Below, piece by piece: positions 1 to 8,855 of a stretch of DNA of 64,000 nt (the stretch's first letter is position 1; each line of letters opens with the position of its first letter). Both the position numbers and the translations under genes were made by a program. Below the pieces are notes generated by a model, which was not told the origin of the DNA, searched no databases, and worked only from the letters and a program-made list of their open reading frames with translations. Origin of the DNA: Muribaculum sp. (lineage in GTDB: Bacteria; Bacteroidota; Bacteroidia; Bacteroidales; Muribaculaceae); the NCBI GenBank assembly GCA_023667055.1, contig JAMPAV010000001.1, positions 312,716 to 376,715 on the forward strand, read 5' to 3'.

Positions 1-2461
1 TGAAATGCACCTCCGGCATCCTTATTGTCAGCAGATTCATGTTTTCAAACGCCTTTTCCGGAATCGACGGCAATGAAACGCTACAGAGATCAAGGTGACG
101 GGTGGATTTGAATCCCCTTATACAACCAAAATCTGAATCATTCAAGTTGCCATTAATCTTGACAGATTCATCGTTGGGTGAGCCACCACACCACTCAAAA
201 GCCTTCGACAAAGCGCCGGGGTCCTGAACATACACCTCGTCACCATTATAATATGAAGGCACGATGTAGGTTAAGACAGGACTGTTGTTCATGTTGTCAC
301 CAATAGCCACTGCCTTCACCGTGCAAAGTCCCGGAAGCACCACTTTTTTAGCATAGACATTGCTTCCAACACCGGGATTGCTTCCATCTATAGTATAATA
401 GATGACGGCATTCTCAGTGGCAGATGTCAATGTGATTGCATGACCATCGAAAGTTATCGTCGGTTGGGCGCAGGTGAATGAAGACGGCGAGTAGGACACC
501 ACTTCAGAATCGTTGAAACCATCGGCCACGGCAAATGCCTTGACAATACGGTTGTCGCTCAACGAGACCGGAGCTGTGTATCTCTGTGAATTCACACTCG
601 GCTCAGCACCACCAATCTCATAGTAGATGACACTTCCGGGGGTCTTGCATGTCATTGTCAATTTTCCATCAGCAAACGAAAATTCCGGAACATCAGCATT
701 AAACCAATCCACTGTGACCTCCGCAATGTCGGAGTCAATCTCACCGTCTTTTGAAGCCACAGCCCTATAGCGGGCGTTGCGATCAAGAAGAATCGGCGAA
801 CGATAGAGTGTGCTTCGGCTTGTTGGTGCAGAACCATCAGTGGTGTAATATATCGACGCCCCGCTGGTGATGGTTGACATTGTGAGGAGATTACCGTTGA
901 TGGTAAGCGTTGGAGTGCCACACTTCACATTCGAGATGTCGAGATAGAACTCGGCAATGTCGGAGTTGTTGTAGTTATCGCGTTTGGCCACGGCCTTGAC
1001 CGTACAATTGGACTGCATCGGAACAGCATCATTGTAGAGTTGTCCGTTGGTTTCGGGATTGGAACCGTCGATTGTGTAGTAGATCCGGCTTTCGGGAGTG
1101 GCACAGGTGATGTAGATTTTCAGATTTGCAAACTGAATCACGGGAGTATCGACCTTGTAAGAGTCTATCTTCAGAGTGGCGATATATGAGTCGGCATAAT
1201 CAGGAGCCTTTGCCACTGCCTTTATCTCAGCATTATGCTTCAACTCAAATGGGGCTGTGTAGCGGGTGCTTGTCTCATCTGGCATTGAGCCATCGAGAGT
1301 GTAATAGATTGCAGCATCGTCCTGAAGACAGGTCATGGTCACAACCTCGTTTTCATACTTGATTTCCGGTGTTGGGACTGCATTATTGGTAGTCATAAGT
1401 CGCAATCCGACTTGCTTTTCTGTATTTTCAGAATCAGTAACTGTATTGAAGATTATGCCATAGTATGTGCCGGCAGTAAGACTTTGAGATGCCGTTTTCT
1501 GCAAATTGTCAGATTTCAGAGTGGATTTCAGTTTGCCGTCCTTATCAAGTATCATCAAATCGAAAGATTGTGTCGAACGAAGGTAATATGTTCCATTTGC
1601 AGGAATCTCGAATTTTACTGCTTGGAAATCACCTTTAGACACCTTGCCGAGCAACACTGATTTCTGCAACCCAAGATATACCGGATCTCTTGTAACAGTA
1701 TATTCCTCCTGATAATCCTTGAATATCGGCATACTGAATTCGCCTGAGCTACTAATAAATTTCATCAAGAATTTAACATTAGTAGTTTGTGTCATACTCA
1801 CTTCCGATTCCGAAACAACGAAATTATTATTGAATACGATGCTTGACACATCTTTTATATCAGGAAGACTGATAGCAGTCGCATTCATTTCGTATTCCTT
1901 ACATGGTTCTATAGTGACATACTCTACAATGTCATTGAATGAATATTCATACCCAATAATAACATTGTCAGTTTCAGCATTACCGTTAGGGACTACAAAT
2001 AGAGAACTAAAGATGTTGCCCGCTTTTTTATTGCTGTTAAAAGCTCTGTAATTAAGAAAATGAATTCCAGGCTTCAATGCACTTATATCAACGACAAATG
2101 ATTGCGACTCTTCAGAGCTTGATATGAATGTTTTTGCATCATAATTGTAGTCAATCCAATATTCATAACCTGAAAGTTCATTCAAAGTTGTGGCATTTGA
2201 TGGTATGTTAAACATCCATGATTCGAAGTTGCCAAAGTTGCCATTATTATCAATTGCCCGATAATTTAGAAAATTCAATCCAGGTTCGAGTGAACGTACG
2301 TCTATTGACAATGTTTGACTTTCATTAGAATCGTCAACTGATATCTTATTTGCAATCTTGTCATTGAGCCAATATTCAAATCCTCTCAATTGCGCCGCCT
2401 TACCTTGAATAAAGGCAACCAACACAAATAAAGAATATATAAAGATTTTATATGGTTTCAT
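1..2461 (-). CDS. Secreted chitobiase-C-domain repeat protein with LRR start (3' end outside window)
   Basis: About 820 residues are visible and the frame stays open to the left edge, so the C terminus is missing. The ATG at 2461 is followed by a Sec signal peptide of about 22 residues. Residues 27-175 hold two full copies and a partial third of a motif of the form GYEYWxD...LNYRA. From about 360 to 730 there are five copies of a module with the core IYYTxDGSxP and a trailing Y-x-x-P, typical of the chitobiase/hexosaminidase C-terminal (CHB_HEX_C_1) domain. After about 755 the pattern IPEKAF..M..L...MP suggests the start of BspA-type leucine-rich repeats. It starts 9 bp after the stop of the beta-helix gene upstream, so the two are probably cotranscribed. 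Likely a cell-surface or exported protein; substrate unknown. Confidence 0.8.
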   Translation of the reverse strand, partial: MKPYKIFIYSLFVLVAFIQGKAAQLRGFEYWLNDKIANKISVDDSNESQTLSIDVRSLEPGLNFLNYRAIDNNGNFGNFESWMFNIPSNATTLNELSGYEYWIDYNYDAKTFISSSEESQSFVVDISALKPGIHFLNYRAFNSNKKAGNIFSSLFVVPNGNAETDNVIIGYEYSFNDIVEYVTIEPCKEYEMNATAISLPDIKDVSSIVFNNNFVVSESEVSMTQTTNVKFLMKFISSSGEFSMPIFKDYQEEYTVTRDPVYLGLQKSVLLGKVSKGDFQAVKFEIPANGTYYLRSTQSFDLMILDKDGKLKSTLKSDNLQKTASQSLTAGTYYGIIFNTVTDSENTEKQVGLRLMTTNNAVPTPEIKYENEVVTMTCLQDDAAIYYTLDGSMPDETSTRYTAPFELKHNAEIKAVAKAPDYADSYIATLKIDSYKVDTPVIQFANLKIYITCATPESRIYYTIDGSNPETNGQLYNDAVPMQSNCTVKAVAKRDNYNNSDIAEFYLDISNVKCGTPTLTINGNLLTMSTITSGASIYYTTDGSAPTSRSTLYRSPILLDRNARYRAVASKDGEIDSDIAEVTVDWFNADVPEFSFADGKLTMTCKTPGSVIYYEIGGAEPSVNSQRYTAPVSLSDNRIVKAFAVADGFNDSEVVSYSPSSFTCAQPTITFDGHAITLTSATENAVIYYTIDGSNPGVGSNVYAKKVVLPGLCTVKAVAIGDNMNNSPVLTYIVPSYYNGDEVYVQDPGALSKAFEWCGGSPNDESVKINGNLNDSDFGCIRGFKSTRHLDLCSVSLPSIPEKAFENMNLLTIRMPEVHF

Positions 2462-2470
2462 GAAATTAAT

Positions 2471-3406
2471 CTATTCAGCAGTAACTTTTAGACTGACGTT
2501 TAACACCTTATTTTGCATATCAAGTGAAATATTACTTTCTCTAACCTTCGGTACATTCAATTCAAGAGAATAAGGCGTTAAACCTCCATATTCACCAACA
2601 ATCGTTCCATCATTACCTAAATAACCATATTCTTCAAGAGTGTTCGCATCTGTTTCACAAGTCTTATTCTCATAACAATTTTTGGCAATACAAGTATTTT
2701 CGTTGATATTTGTATAGTTCCCAGTTAACAAGCAATTTGTAAAGTCACAATAGGTATATGGAGAGGTTCCATTAGCAGAAGAAGATCCATACAATATACA
2801 ATTAATAAAGTTACCTCTAACTGAATTTATATATATAGAATAGATATAACAATTCACAAAAGTCACAGGCCAGTCTTGATAATTAGGACTGAATGAACTA
2901 CCTGACTTCAGATAAGAATTTATTACAGTCATATCCTTTATGTAAGTTGAATAATCAAAATATCCCTTAATGTAACATCTGTCAAGTACAATATTTTTAT
3001 TGTTGACATTTACATTAAACTCCTTCATGTAACATTGTTTAATTGTTACTCCGGTCATGGATGTAGTTAAAGAAATGACATTGTCATAAAGATATACACC
3101 TTCCAATATAGTTTGAGTTAGTGTTGGCGTTCCAGAGATCGAAATGTTGACATCCCCGCCTACTTTTGTATTTTCACCTGTTCCACGAACAGTTATTTTC
3201 TTGTTAATTGTAAATCCCGGGAAACGACCTTCTGTGAGGAATATGGTATCTCCATCTACTGCTTTCGATATAGCAGTCACTATAGCACTTGAATCATAGT
3301 ATGTACATGTACCTTTATGCTGCAGGAGACATTTTGCTGTTGAGTCCGCAAAACTGGTGAGAGTGATACCTACTAAGCATAGGAAAAAAGTAAGAATACG
3401 TTTCAT
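2471..3406 (-). CDS. Secreted right-handed beta-helix-like protein
   Basis: This 311-residue protein starts with a clear signal peptide ending near SFA/DS. The body is a series of short beta-strand rungs rich in N, Y, T and C (for example INCILYG, FTNCLLTG), the look of a parallel beta-helix as in pectate-lyase-like and polymorphic surface proteins. Near the C terminus the motif GNDGTIVGEYGGLTPY matches a short element often seen at the end of Bacteroidetes beta-helix proteins. No catalytic site is recognisable. It is the first gene of a likely two-gene unit with the chitobiase-C repeat protein, which starts 9 bp downstream. Family assignment rests on the repeat pattern only. Confidence 0.75.
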   Translation of the reverse strand: MKRILTFFLCLVGITLTSFADSTAKCLLQHKGTCTYYDSSAIVTAISKAVDGDTIFLTEGRFPGFTINKKITVRGTGENTKVGGDVNISISGTPTLTQTILEGVYLYDNVISLTTSMTGVTIKQCYMKEFNVNVNNKNIVLDRCYIKGYFDYSTYIKDMTVINSYLKSGSSFSPNYQDWPVTFVNCYIYSIYINSVRGNFINCILYGSSSANGTSPYTYCDFTNCLLTGNYTNINENTCIAKNCYENKTCETDANTLEEYGYLGNDGTIVGEYGGLTPYSLELNVPKVRESNISLDMQNKVLNVSLKVTAE

Positions 3407-3560
3407 AATTATTGTTATTTTCAGTGTATTTATTTTATAGATAGATTGTTATAATATTACTATTTTTGCAATAATTTGCAAAACACAGATTATTACATCA
3501 ATGAATTGGGAATTTATTTTGGTCAAATTATGACTGATTCCTGTGTTTGAACTGTGTAGA

Positions 3561-5009
3561 TTATTTGCGTTTGATCATGTTGGGGCGGGTGATGTCATCA
3601 TCCTTTGGTTTTCCACCACCACCGATGAAGGATACCTGATCACTGTATGCCACACCTTTCTGATTGATGGCGTATGCACGGACATAATACCGGGTGCCGA
3701 TGGTAAGGGAATTGACTGTCGCCCCAAACGATGGGAAGACATTACACTGAACTTTATTGTCGGTGATGTCGGGCATAGACGTCGTCGAATAGCAGAACCC
3801 GCATTCCGATATCTCTCCATGTCCATCCGACATGATCTGTGCTTCAAATACTGCTGATGTCGATCCATCCTCTACCTTTATTGTGGTTGCTGACAAAATA
3901 GCCGGTTCGATGGCGAGTGTGTTCACAATTTTCTCCTCAGAATAAGCCACTCCAGATTCATTGATGGCGTATGCCCTTACATGATAGGAAGTGTTCTCAT
4001 CCAGTCCGGTTATAGTCTTCGTAAACGACCCACCCGAGGGTTTGCCACAGCTTATCTTAGCATCATTAACGGTTGGATTATCAGATTTTGAATAGCAGAA
4101 TCCGCATTCTGAGACAGTGCCATTACCGTTGCTGACGATTGACGAAGCCAAAGTTATATTGGAAACACCGATATCGTATGCGTCAAGCATACCCAATTCG
4201 GGGATACTAAGGATTGTCATGCTCCAGCCGTCGTGACTGTCGATCGCAGGCAGTTCCAGATAACCGGATACACCCGGATCAAGAATTCTTTGACGCATGG
4301 ATACGGAATAGAGCTGATTATCGTAGCCAACGTTTATATAGCGACTTGCATCCGGTTGGCAGCCATAAATGTATCTGGAATATCCGTCTTCTTCTATGCT
4401 GCATTCCACCGGAGTTTCGGTGGAAAGGAAATCAAGAGACGGAAAACTCATTTTATAATTCTGAATGATGCCCGAAACAGAAAAGCGCGTAAGAGCGGAA
4501 CTGTGAAATCTCAGACGACCAACCATGGGACATAACAAAGCAGTAACCTTTATTACAGATGCGCTTTTCTCACAACTTACATTTTCATCGCGATATATGG
4601 CGGTGTGAGAATCAAAAGTCAGGCCATCACTCCATTCCTGTGTGGCTCCATCTATAAAGACTGCAGTACCTGAGTACATCCCCGCCGGGAACTGTCCGTC
4701 GTAAGAAAGTTTCCATTCACTGTCTTCACCATTATATACAGCGCGGGCTGAGACAGCATTTGATTCGCCATCGAAAAGGCACAAAAATATACGGTCGCCA
4801 TTTTCCCAATTGTGGACTTCAGCACGTGTGTCATCACCTTGGAAGTTTTTCAGGGATAAGTCAAAGACAAACCGACATTCATCCGAAACTGTCTGTTGCG
4901 TAACTTCCTCAATGTTTTCACTACCGCATGAGGAGAATATAGTCAACGGTATCATCATTGCTGCCAGACGGAAAGTTGACTTAAGGAATCCATTTGTTGT
5001 CATCGCCAT
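3561..5009 (-). CDS. Lipoprotein with fimbrillin-like N-domain and two FN3-like modules
   Basis: 482 residues. The N terminus carries a lipoprotein signal with lipobox FSSC at about residues 25-28, so it is probably anchored to a membrane. Residues 40-270 have the pattern of Bacteroidetes fimbrillin-like domains (a strand-rich region with an ENGD..FL.LFDG stretch); this is weak. Residues 280-460 contain two homologous modules with the cores SECGFCYS and YHVRAYAIN..GVAYS, a FN3-like domain common in Bacteroidetes surface proteins. The start overlaps the end of the upstream lipoprotein gene by 29 nt (23 nt if the second in-frame ATG at 5003 is used), indicating translational coupling. The upstream protein ends with the same module type, so the two are probably paralogous partners. 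Confidence 0.8.
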   Translation of the reverse strand: MAMTTNGFLKSTFRLAAMMIPLTIFSSCGSENIEEVTQQTVSDECRFVFDLSLKNFQGDDTRAEVHNWENGDRIFLCLFDGESNAVSARAVYNGEDSEWKLSYDGQFPAGMYSGTAVFIDGATQEWSDGLTFDSHTAIYRDENVSCEKSASVIKVTALLCPMVGRLRFHSSALTRFSVSGIIQNYKMSFPSLDFLSTETPVECSIEEDGYSRYIYGCQPDASRYINVGYDNQLYSVSMRQRILDPGVSGYLELPAIDSHDGWSMTILSIPELGMLDAYDIGVSNITLASSIVSNGNGTVSECGFCYSKSDNPTVNDAKISCGKPSGGSFTKTITGLDENTSYHVRAYAINESGVAYSEEKIVNTLAIEPAILSATTIKVEDGSTSAVFEAQIMSDGHGEISECGFCYSTTSMPDITDNKVQCNVFPSFGATVNSLTIGTRYYVRAYAINQKGVAYSDQVSFIGGGGKPKDDDITRPNMIKRK

Positions 5010-6555
5010 AACCTTCTATGTTAATACTGTTGGAACTTGGGGTGCGGAAGGTGATTTCCGCGCCGTAGGATGTGCCCACTGAATTTGTAGCGTATGCCCT
5101 GACATGATACACCGTACTGGGCAGAAGTCCGGTCAGACTTGAATTGAATGATGTGAGTTTGTCGGCAGATCCGAGTTCAGTCTTTTGGTCATTGACGGTG
5201 GGATTCCCGGAAGTATTCCATACATGTCCGTATTGAATCACCTTGTCAACATTTCCAAGATTATCGATTGATCCCCCTATCACAGCACTTGTGTCTGTGA
5301 TGCCTGATACGTTGCCGGTAGAGACCGTTGCGAGTTTTGGAGTGCCCTTAGTAGTGAACGTCAGTTCCTCACCGTATGAAATTCCTTCCTGATTTTCAGC
5401 ATAAGCTCTCACGTAGTAGGTAGTGAGTTCAGTGAGATTAGATGCCTTGTATGAGAAATCCCTCGGATTCTTGCTGTCGCCGAGATTGCATTTGAATCCT
5501 GCATCAATAGTCGGGGCATTGGTAGTGGCCCAGCAGAAACCATGGCTTGTCACTTCCGAACTACCAACCCTTACGATGCTTCCGCGAAAATTGGCTGAAT
5601 TATAAGTGGCATCTTCGACCATGATGGTCGAAACCACCGGTTTCTCACGTGAAGGGATATTCATGGATACCGGTATTAAACTTTTCTGGTCAGAAACTGC
5701 TAATTCTATAGAGCCGTTATGGTCGCCTTCGGCAAGACCGGCACGATTTACGGACACAATGACATTGTCGGTTTTAGAAAAAGTTCCTGAAGTCTTTGAC
5801 AAATTTATCCACTGGTTTGATGTGGAAAGAGAGTAAGTGATGTCTCTTGTGCCGGTGTTGGTAAGGGTCAACGGCAAGGAACTTGTGACAGAACCGAAAT
5901 CAAGTTTTGTGGGAGAAAAACTGACATTGACACCTTGCACAGTCATCTTGACATTGACAATAGCGCTTCCGCCGCCTTCTGATGTTACAGTTATTGACTG
6001 GGTGTATTCCCCGGAATCAAGTCCGGTGCGGTCCACAGTCACCACAACCGAACTCTTTTCACTCGGATTAGTGACTCCGGATGTAGGATTGCATGAGAGC
6101 CAGGAAGCATTCTCAGTCAATTGCCATTTAAGCTCAGCCACACCAACATTACTGATTTCAAAAGGAAGAGTCGTTTTATCGCTATCAAAATCAAGCATAT
6201 TTGGCGAACATTGAAGTGTGCCGGTGGTAGAAGTCAGTTGAAAATCAGCAAAGGCATCCTGGCCTGCCTGGACAAAAACGTTTTTCTTGTCGGTCTTATA
6301 ACCGTTTTTACTTGCTGTGACAGTGTATTCCTTTGTTTCCAAATCTCTGAATTCAAATTTGCCATCAGCGCCGGTGCTTCTTGTTGTACCGGAAGGAGAA
6401 ATAGAAATGGATACGCCTGACAATGGCTCATTTGTTTTCGCATCTGTCACAGTGCCCGTAAGATTGCCGGTGGTGTCTATGATATCCTTTGTGCATGACA
6501 CTCCGGAAGCAAGCAAAACCACCGACAGAAGATAAAGCAATAGTGCGCGTTTCAT
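4981..6555 (-). CDS. Lipoprotein with carboxypeptidase-regulatory, BACON and FN3-like domains
   Basis: The start is placed at the ATG at 6555 (524 residues) because it begins a standard lipoprotein signal with lipobox GVSC; the open frame extends 36 codons further upstream without signal-peptide character. Domains in order: a CarboxypepD_reg beta-sandwich (about 27-110, G.VTDA.T..PL.GV), two BACON-like domains (about 115-200 and 205-295, with WLSCNPTSG and WINLSKTSG cores), then two FN3-like modules with HGFCWATT and YYVRAYAEN cores. BACON domains are linked to mucin or carbohydrate binding in Bacteroidetes. It overlaps the next lipoprotein gene. Its 5' side is the structured RNA unit, whose terminator ends about 70 bp before this ATG, so readthrough could feed this gene. 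Confidence 0.85.
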   Translation of the reverse strand: MKRALLLYLLSVVLLASGVSCTKDIIDTTGNLTGTVTDAKTNEPLSGVSISISPSGTTRSTGADGKFEFRDLETKEYTVTASKNGYKTDKKNVFVQAGQDAFADFQLTSTTGTLQCSPNMLDFDSDKTTLPFEISNVGVAELKWQLTENASWLSCNPTSGVTNPSEKSSVVVTVDRTGLDSGEYTQSITVTSEGGGSAIVNVKMTVQGVNVSFSPTKLDFGSVTSSLPLTLTNTGTRDITYSLSTSNQWINLSKTSGTFSKTDNVIVSVNRAGLAEGDHNGSIELAVSDQKSLIPVSMNIPSREKPVVSTIMVEDATYNSANFRGSIVRVGSSEVTSHGFCWATTNAPTIDAGFKCNLGDSKNPRDFSYKASNLTELTTYYVRAYAENQEGISYGEELTFTTKGTPKLATVSTGNVSGITDTSAVIGGSIDNLGNVDKVIQYGHVWNTSGNPTVNDQKTELGSADKLTSFNSSLTGLLPSTVYHVRAYATNSVGTSYGAEITFRTPSSNSINIEGYGDDNKWIP

Positions 6556-6625
6556 TAAGAAGTTAAGCGTAAAATTATGCGCTGTTCTCCTTACACGCGT
6601 TGTTATTGTTTCGATTAAACGACAT

Positions 6626-6665
6626 AAAAAAAGCGTGGAGAACCTACTTGTTGTCTGTTCCACGC
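6626..6665 (-). terminator. Intrinsic terminator of the structured RNA
   Basis: On the minus strand the arm GCGTGGA (6665-6659) pairs perfectly with TCCACGC (6639-6633) and is followed directly by seven T residues (6632-6626). The 5' arm overlaps the end of a competing 11-bp helix (6697-6707 with 6650-6660), so the terminator may be conditional. Confidence 0.75.
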
Positions 6666-7017
6666 ATCGGAGGCTCTAGCATTGCCTATTACAGTTGAAC
6701 AGACAACGTCAGAGCCCACGCCGGTAAGATATATATTTACCAACTGGATACTATGGACAATGCATCATTTCATAAAACAATGACATTTCCATGGTTCAAG
6801 AGGCATATATAATCACCCAATGGACATCTACCGTTGCCACATTCCATACTGTAATGTATCTTAAAATTTGCTAGATTTCCGATACGTAAAGAATGAAGCG
6901 TCAAGTAAACGCCTTTATAATATGTCGTGATTCTCAATTATCCCTCCCACTACCCGCTTCTTCAGTTTAGAAATCTTAACTGATGAAACTCGGCGTGGGC
7001 ATCTGATGCTGAGAATC
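6626..7017 (-). ncRNA. Large structured RNA candidate (family unassigned; 3' part 6S-like)
   Basis: A canonical promoter lies just upstream and an intrinsic terminator with seven T residues closes the unit, giving a transcript of about 390 nt. It has many perfect complementary pairs: 7010-7017 with 6929-6936 (8 bp), 6991-7000 with 6714-6723 (10 bp, long range), 6697-6707 with 6650-6660 (11 bp), 6711-6716 with 6672-6677 (6 bp), and a local hairpin GGTAA..TTACC near 6723-6741. The last 100 nt resemble 6S architecture: closing helix, open bubble, apical stem. It does not contain the conserved cores I know for tmRNA, RNase P RNA or SRP RNA. Promoter-and-terminator-bounded Bacteroidales RNAs such as the Bacteroidales-1 motif are another candidate family. 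It could also act as a leader of the lipoprotein gene. Confidence 0.55.
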
Positions 7018-7022
7018 CTTGG

Positions 7023-7053
7023 CAAAGTTACGTTTTTATTTTCAAATACGCAA
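7023..7053 (-). promoter_or_regulatory. Promoter of the structured RNA
   Basis: On the minus strand, TTG at 7053-7051 is followed by a 20-bp spacer and TAACTTTG at 7030-7023, an exact match to the Bacteroidetes housekeeping consensus TTTG-N19/20-TAnnTTTG. The start of transcription should be near 7016. Confidence 0.75.
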
Positions 7054-7151
7054 AAATTTCATTAAAATCTTAAAAATTTAACAATTATTTTGCAAGCAAT
7101 CTTCAAAACAACTTGGCAAAGTTTATTTATACATTCTTCGAAAGAATAAAT

Positions 7152-7259
7152 GGTGTCCTGCGGACACCTGTGATTGTGATTGATTGCCGGGTACACCTTC
7201 ACTGTGTTTCGGTGTACTCGGTTACTGATAAATCTGCCTCCTGCGGAGGCGACGGCAAT
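7152..7259. repeat. Cluster of nested hairpins after the cardiolipin synthase gene
   Basis: Two tight hairpins share the loop TGC: GGTGTCC/GGACACC (7152-7168) and GCCTCC/GGAGGC (7236-7250). Between them GTACACC (7191-7197) pairs with GGTGTAC (7211-7217), and ATTGCCG (7183-7189) pairs with CGGCAAT (7253-7259), enclosing the rest. It lies 3' of the cls stop and may end that transcript, although no T run follows. Confidence 0.5.
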
Positions 7260-7295
7260 TTGGTATATATTGTGATTCTATTATTCATTCATGAA

Positions 7296-8717
7296 TTAGA
7301 GGATTGGGGAGAACAGGCGGACGAGGGACTCGAGAATCTTCTTGCCAAGGGAGCGTTTTTTCCATTCCGATTTGGTAATCTTCCTGCAGGATTCGAGATC
7401 GCAGAAGAAGATGTCGCGCATTCGGCGGTTGACTGACTCGGAATAGATCAGAAGGTTTGCCTCAAAATTATTCTCAAAACTGCGGAAATCGAAATTGACA
7501 GATCCTGTAGTGACAAAATCATCATCCACTATCATTGTCTTTGCATGCAGCATGCCCGGAAGATAGAAGTATATCTTTATTCCGGCTTTAAGACAATCAT
7601 CAAGATAGGATCGGCTTCCATATCCAAGCAGAACGGAATCGGTATGTTCCGGTATCATTATCCTGACATCCACTCCTGACAAGGAAGCACCCTGCATCGC
7701 TTTCAAGAGGGCATCTGTAGGCAGAAAATATGGAGTCTGAATATATATCCTTTTCCTTGCTGAGGCTATTGCACTTTGAAAACAAAGCACGAGATTATTC
7801 CATGTGTCGGTAGGGCCTGACGTGACAAGTTGCATCGGCACATCACCTTCCTTCTCAAATTCACCTGGGATTGCAGTATTCAGATCATCCGTAGGTCTGA
7901 GGAAATTCCAATCCATATAGAAAGAATACAGCATCGACTCAATTATCGGGCCTTTCACCCGAAGATGTGTATCTCGCCAAATTCTTCCATCCTTTGCAAC
8001 CTCTACATAGCGATCAGCCACATTCATTCCCCCAATATATCCAATTTGCCCATCGATAACCGCAATCTTACGGTGATTACGCCAATTAATACGGTTTGCG
8101 AGCTTTCGGAATGTCACCTTGAAGAATGGGTGAGCATCAATGCCGAGTTCACGCATTTTTTGGAAAAACCTGTTTGGCGTTGAAAAGGACCCTACATGGT
8201 CATAAAGAATTCTCACCTTCACACCATCATTAACCTTTTCTGCAAGCAGATTGAGCAACTTATTGCCAAGCCGATCGTCATTATATATATAATATTGAAT
8301 ATAAATGAATTTCTTAGCCTTTCTTATATCTTCTTCAAGGCTTTGAAATTTATGCTTACCATCGGTGAAGATCTCAACTGAATTATCAGGATCGAGATGG
8401 GCATGACAAAGGTTATGGGCAAGTTTAATTTGATGTACTTGATTTTCATCGAGCAACGTACTTGCAAATTCATGCTGGGCAGATCTGGATTTACTAAGCA
8501 ATTGGCGTCGTACCCTATTGCTGACCATGGCCTTTCCTTTGAGGCTTCTGCCAAAGAAAAGATAAAATACTATCCCAACCACAGGCAAAAACAATAAAGC
8601 AAGAGTCCATGAAATAGCGCGAATAGGGTTCTTGTTCTCAGAAATCACCACGACTACGGATGAGAGAATAACAACGAAATACACTATTGTCAGAGTAAGA
8701 GAAATCCAGAAGTACAT
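7296..8717 (-). CDS. cls: Cardiolipin synthase (phospholipase D family)
   Basis: Joins two phosphatidylglycerol molecules into cardiolipin at the inner membrane. 473 residues, the usual length for the bacterial PLD-type enzyme. Two N-terminal membrane segments (about 5-25 and 35-57) precede two PLD catalytic motifs HxKx4D: His215/Lys217/Asp222, followed by GYIGG, and His391/Lys393/Asp398, followed by TTGSVNFD. Both motifs are intact. The start is 38 bp beyond the terminator of the ribosomal operon on the same strand; no separate promoter could be seen, so expression may depend on readthrough or on a poorly conserved promoter. Confidence 0.93.
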   Translation of the reverse strand: MYFWISLTLTIVYFVVILSSVVVVISENKNPIRAISWTLALLFLPVVGIVFYLFFGRSLKGKAMVSNRVRRQLLSKSRSAQHEFASTLLDENQVHQIKLAHNLCHAHLDPDNSVEIFTDGKHKFQSLEEDIRKAKKFIYIQYYIYNDDRLGNKLLNLLAEKVNDGVKVRILYDHVGSFSTPNRFFQKMRELGIDAHPFFKVTFRKLANRINWRNHRKIAVIDGQIGYIGGMNVADRYVEVAKDGRIWRDTHLRVKGPIIESMLYSFYMDWNFLRPTDDLNTAIPGEFEKEGDVPMQLVTSGPTDTWNNLVLCFQSAIASARKRIYIQTPYFLPTDALLKAMQGASLSGVDVRIMIPEHTDSVLLGYGSRSYLDDCLKAGIKIYFYLPGMLHAKTMIVDDDFVTTGSVNFDFRSFENNFEANLLIYSESVNRRMRDIFFCDLESCRKITKSEWKKRSLGKKILESLVRLFSPIL

Positions 8718-8755
8718 TTAGAAGAATGAATTATCAAGGAAACATAGGGAATCAT

Positions 8756-8808
8756 AAAAAAACAAGCAACCTGCATAGTACCGGCAATCAGTCGGCACCA
8801 TACAGGTT
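8756..8808 (-). terminator. Terminator at the end of the ribosomal protein operon
   Basis: On the minus strand an 18-bp stem (arms 8808-8791 and 8785-8768, three G-U pairs and one mismatch, 5-nt loop) is followed by GCTTG and seven T residues (8762-8756). It lies 47 bp after the rplQ stop and marks the end of the alpha cluster. Confidence 0.88.
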
Positions 8809-8855
8809 TACCTAATAAGATATGTGATGGCATAAGCCAATCATTAATCGGATTA

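Larger units (their letters stand above)
6556..7295. other. 740-bp stretch without protein genes
   Basis: No convincing coding frame is present. The stretch holds, in minus-strand order, several short hairpins behind the cardiolipin synthase stop, a canonical promoter at 7023-7053, a densely paired segment interpreted as a structured RNA (6626-7017) ending in an intrinsic terminator, and about 70 bp of AT-rich sequence before the lipoprotein start at 6555. Confidence 0.8.

Noticed and set aside
6556-6663. 36-codon upstream extension of the BACON lipoprotein
   Set aside because: It would hide the lipoprotein signal inside the protein and runs into the terminator of the structured RNA.
6626-7017. 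tmRNA, RNase P RNA or a known riboswitch (cobalamin, TPP, SAM)
   Set aside because: No alanine-tRNA-like end or tag frame, no RNase P core segments, and none of the riboswitch consensus cores I know could be found.
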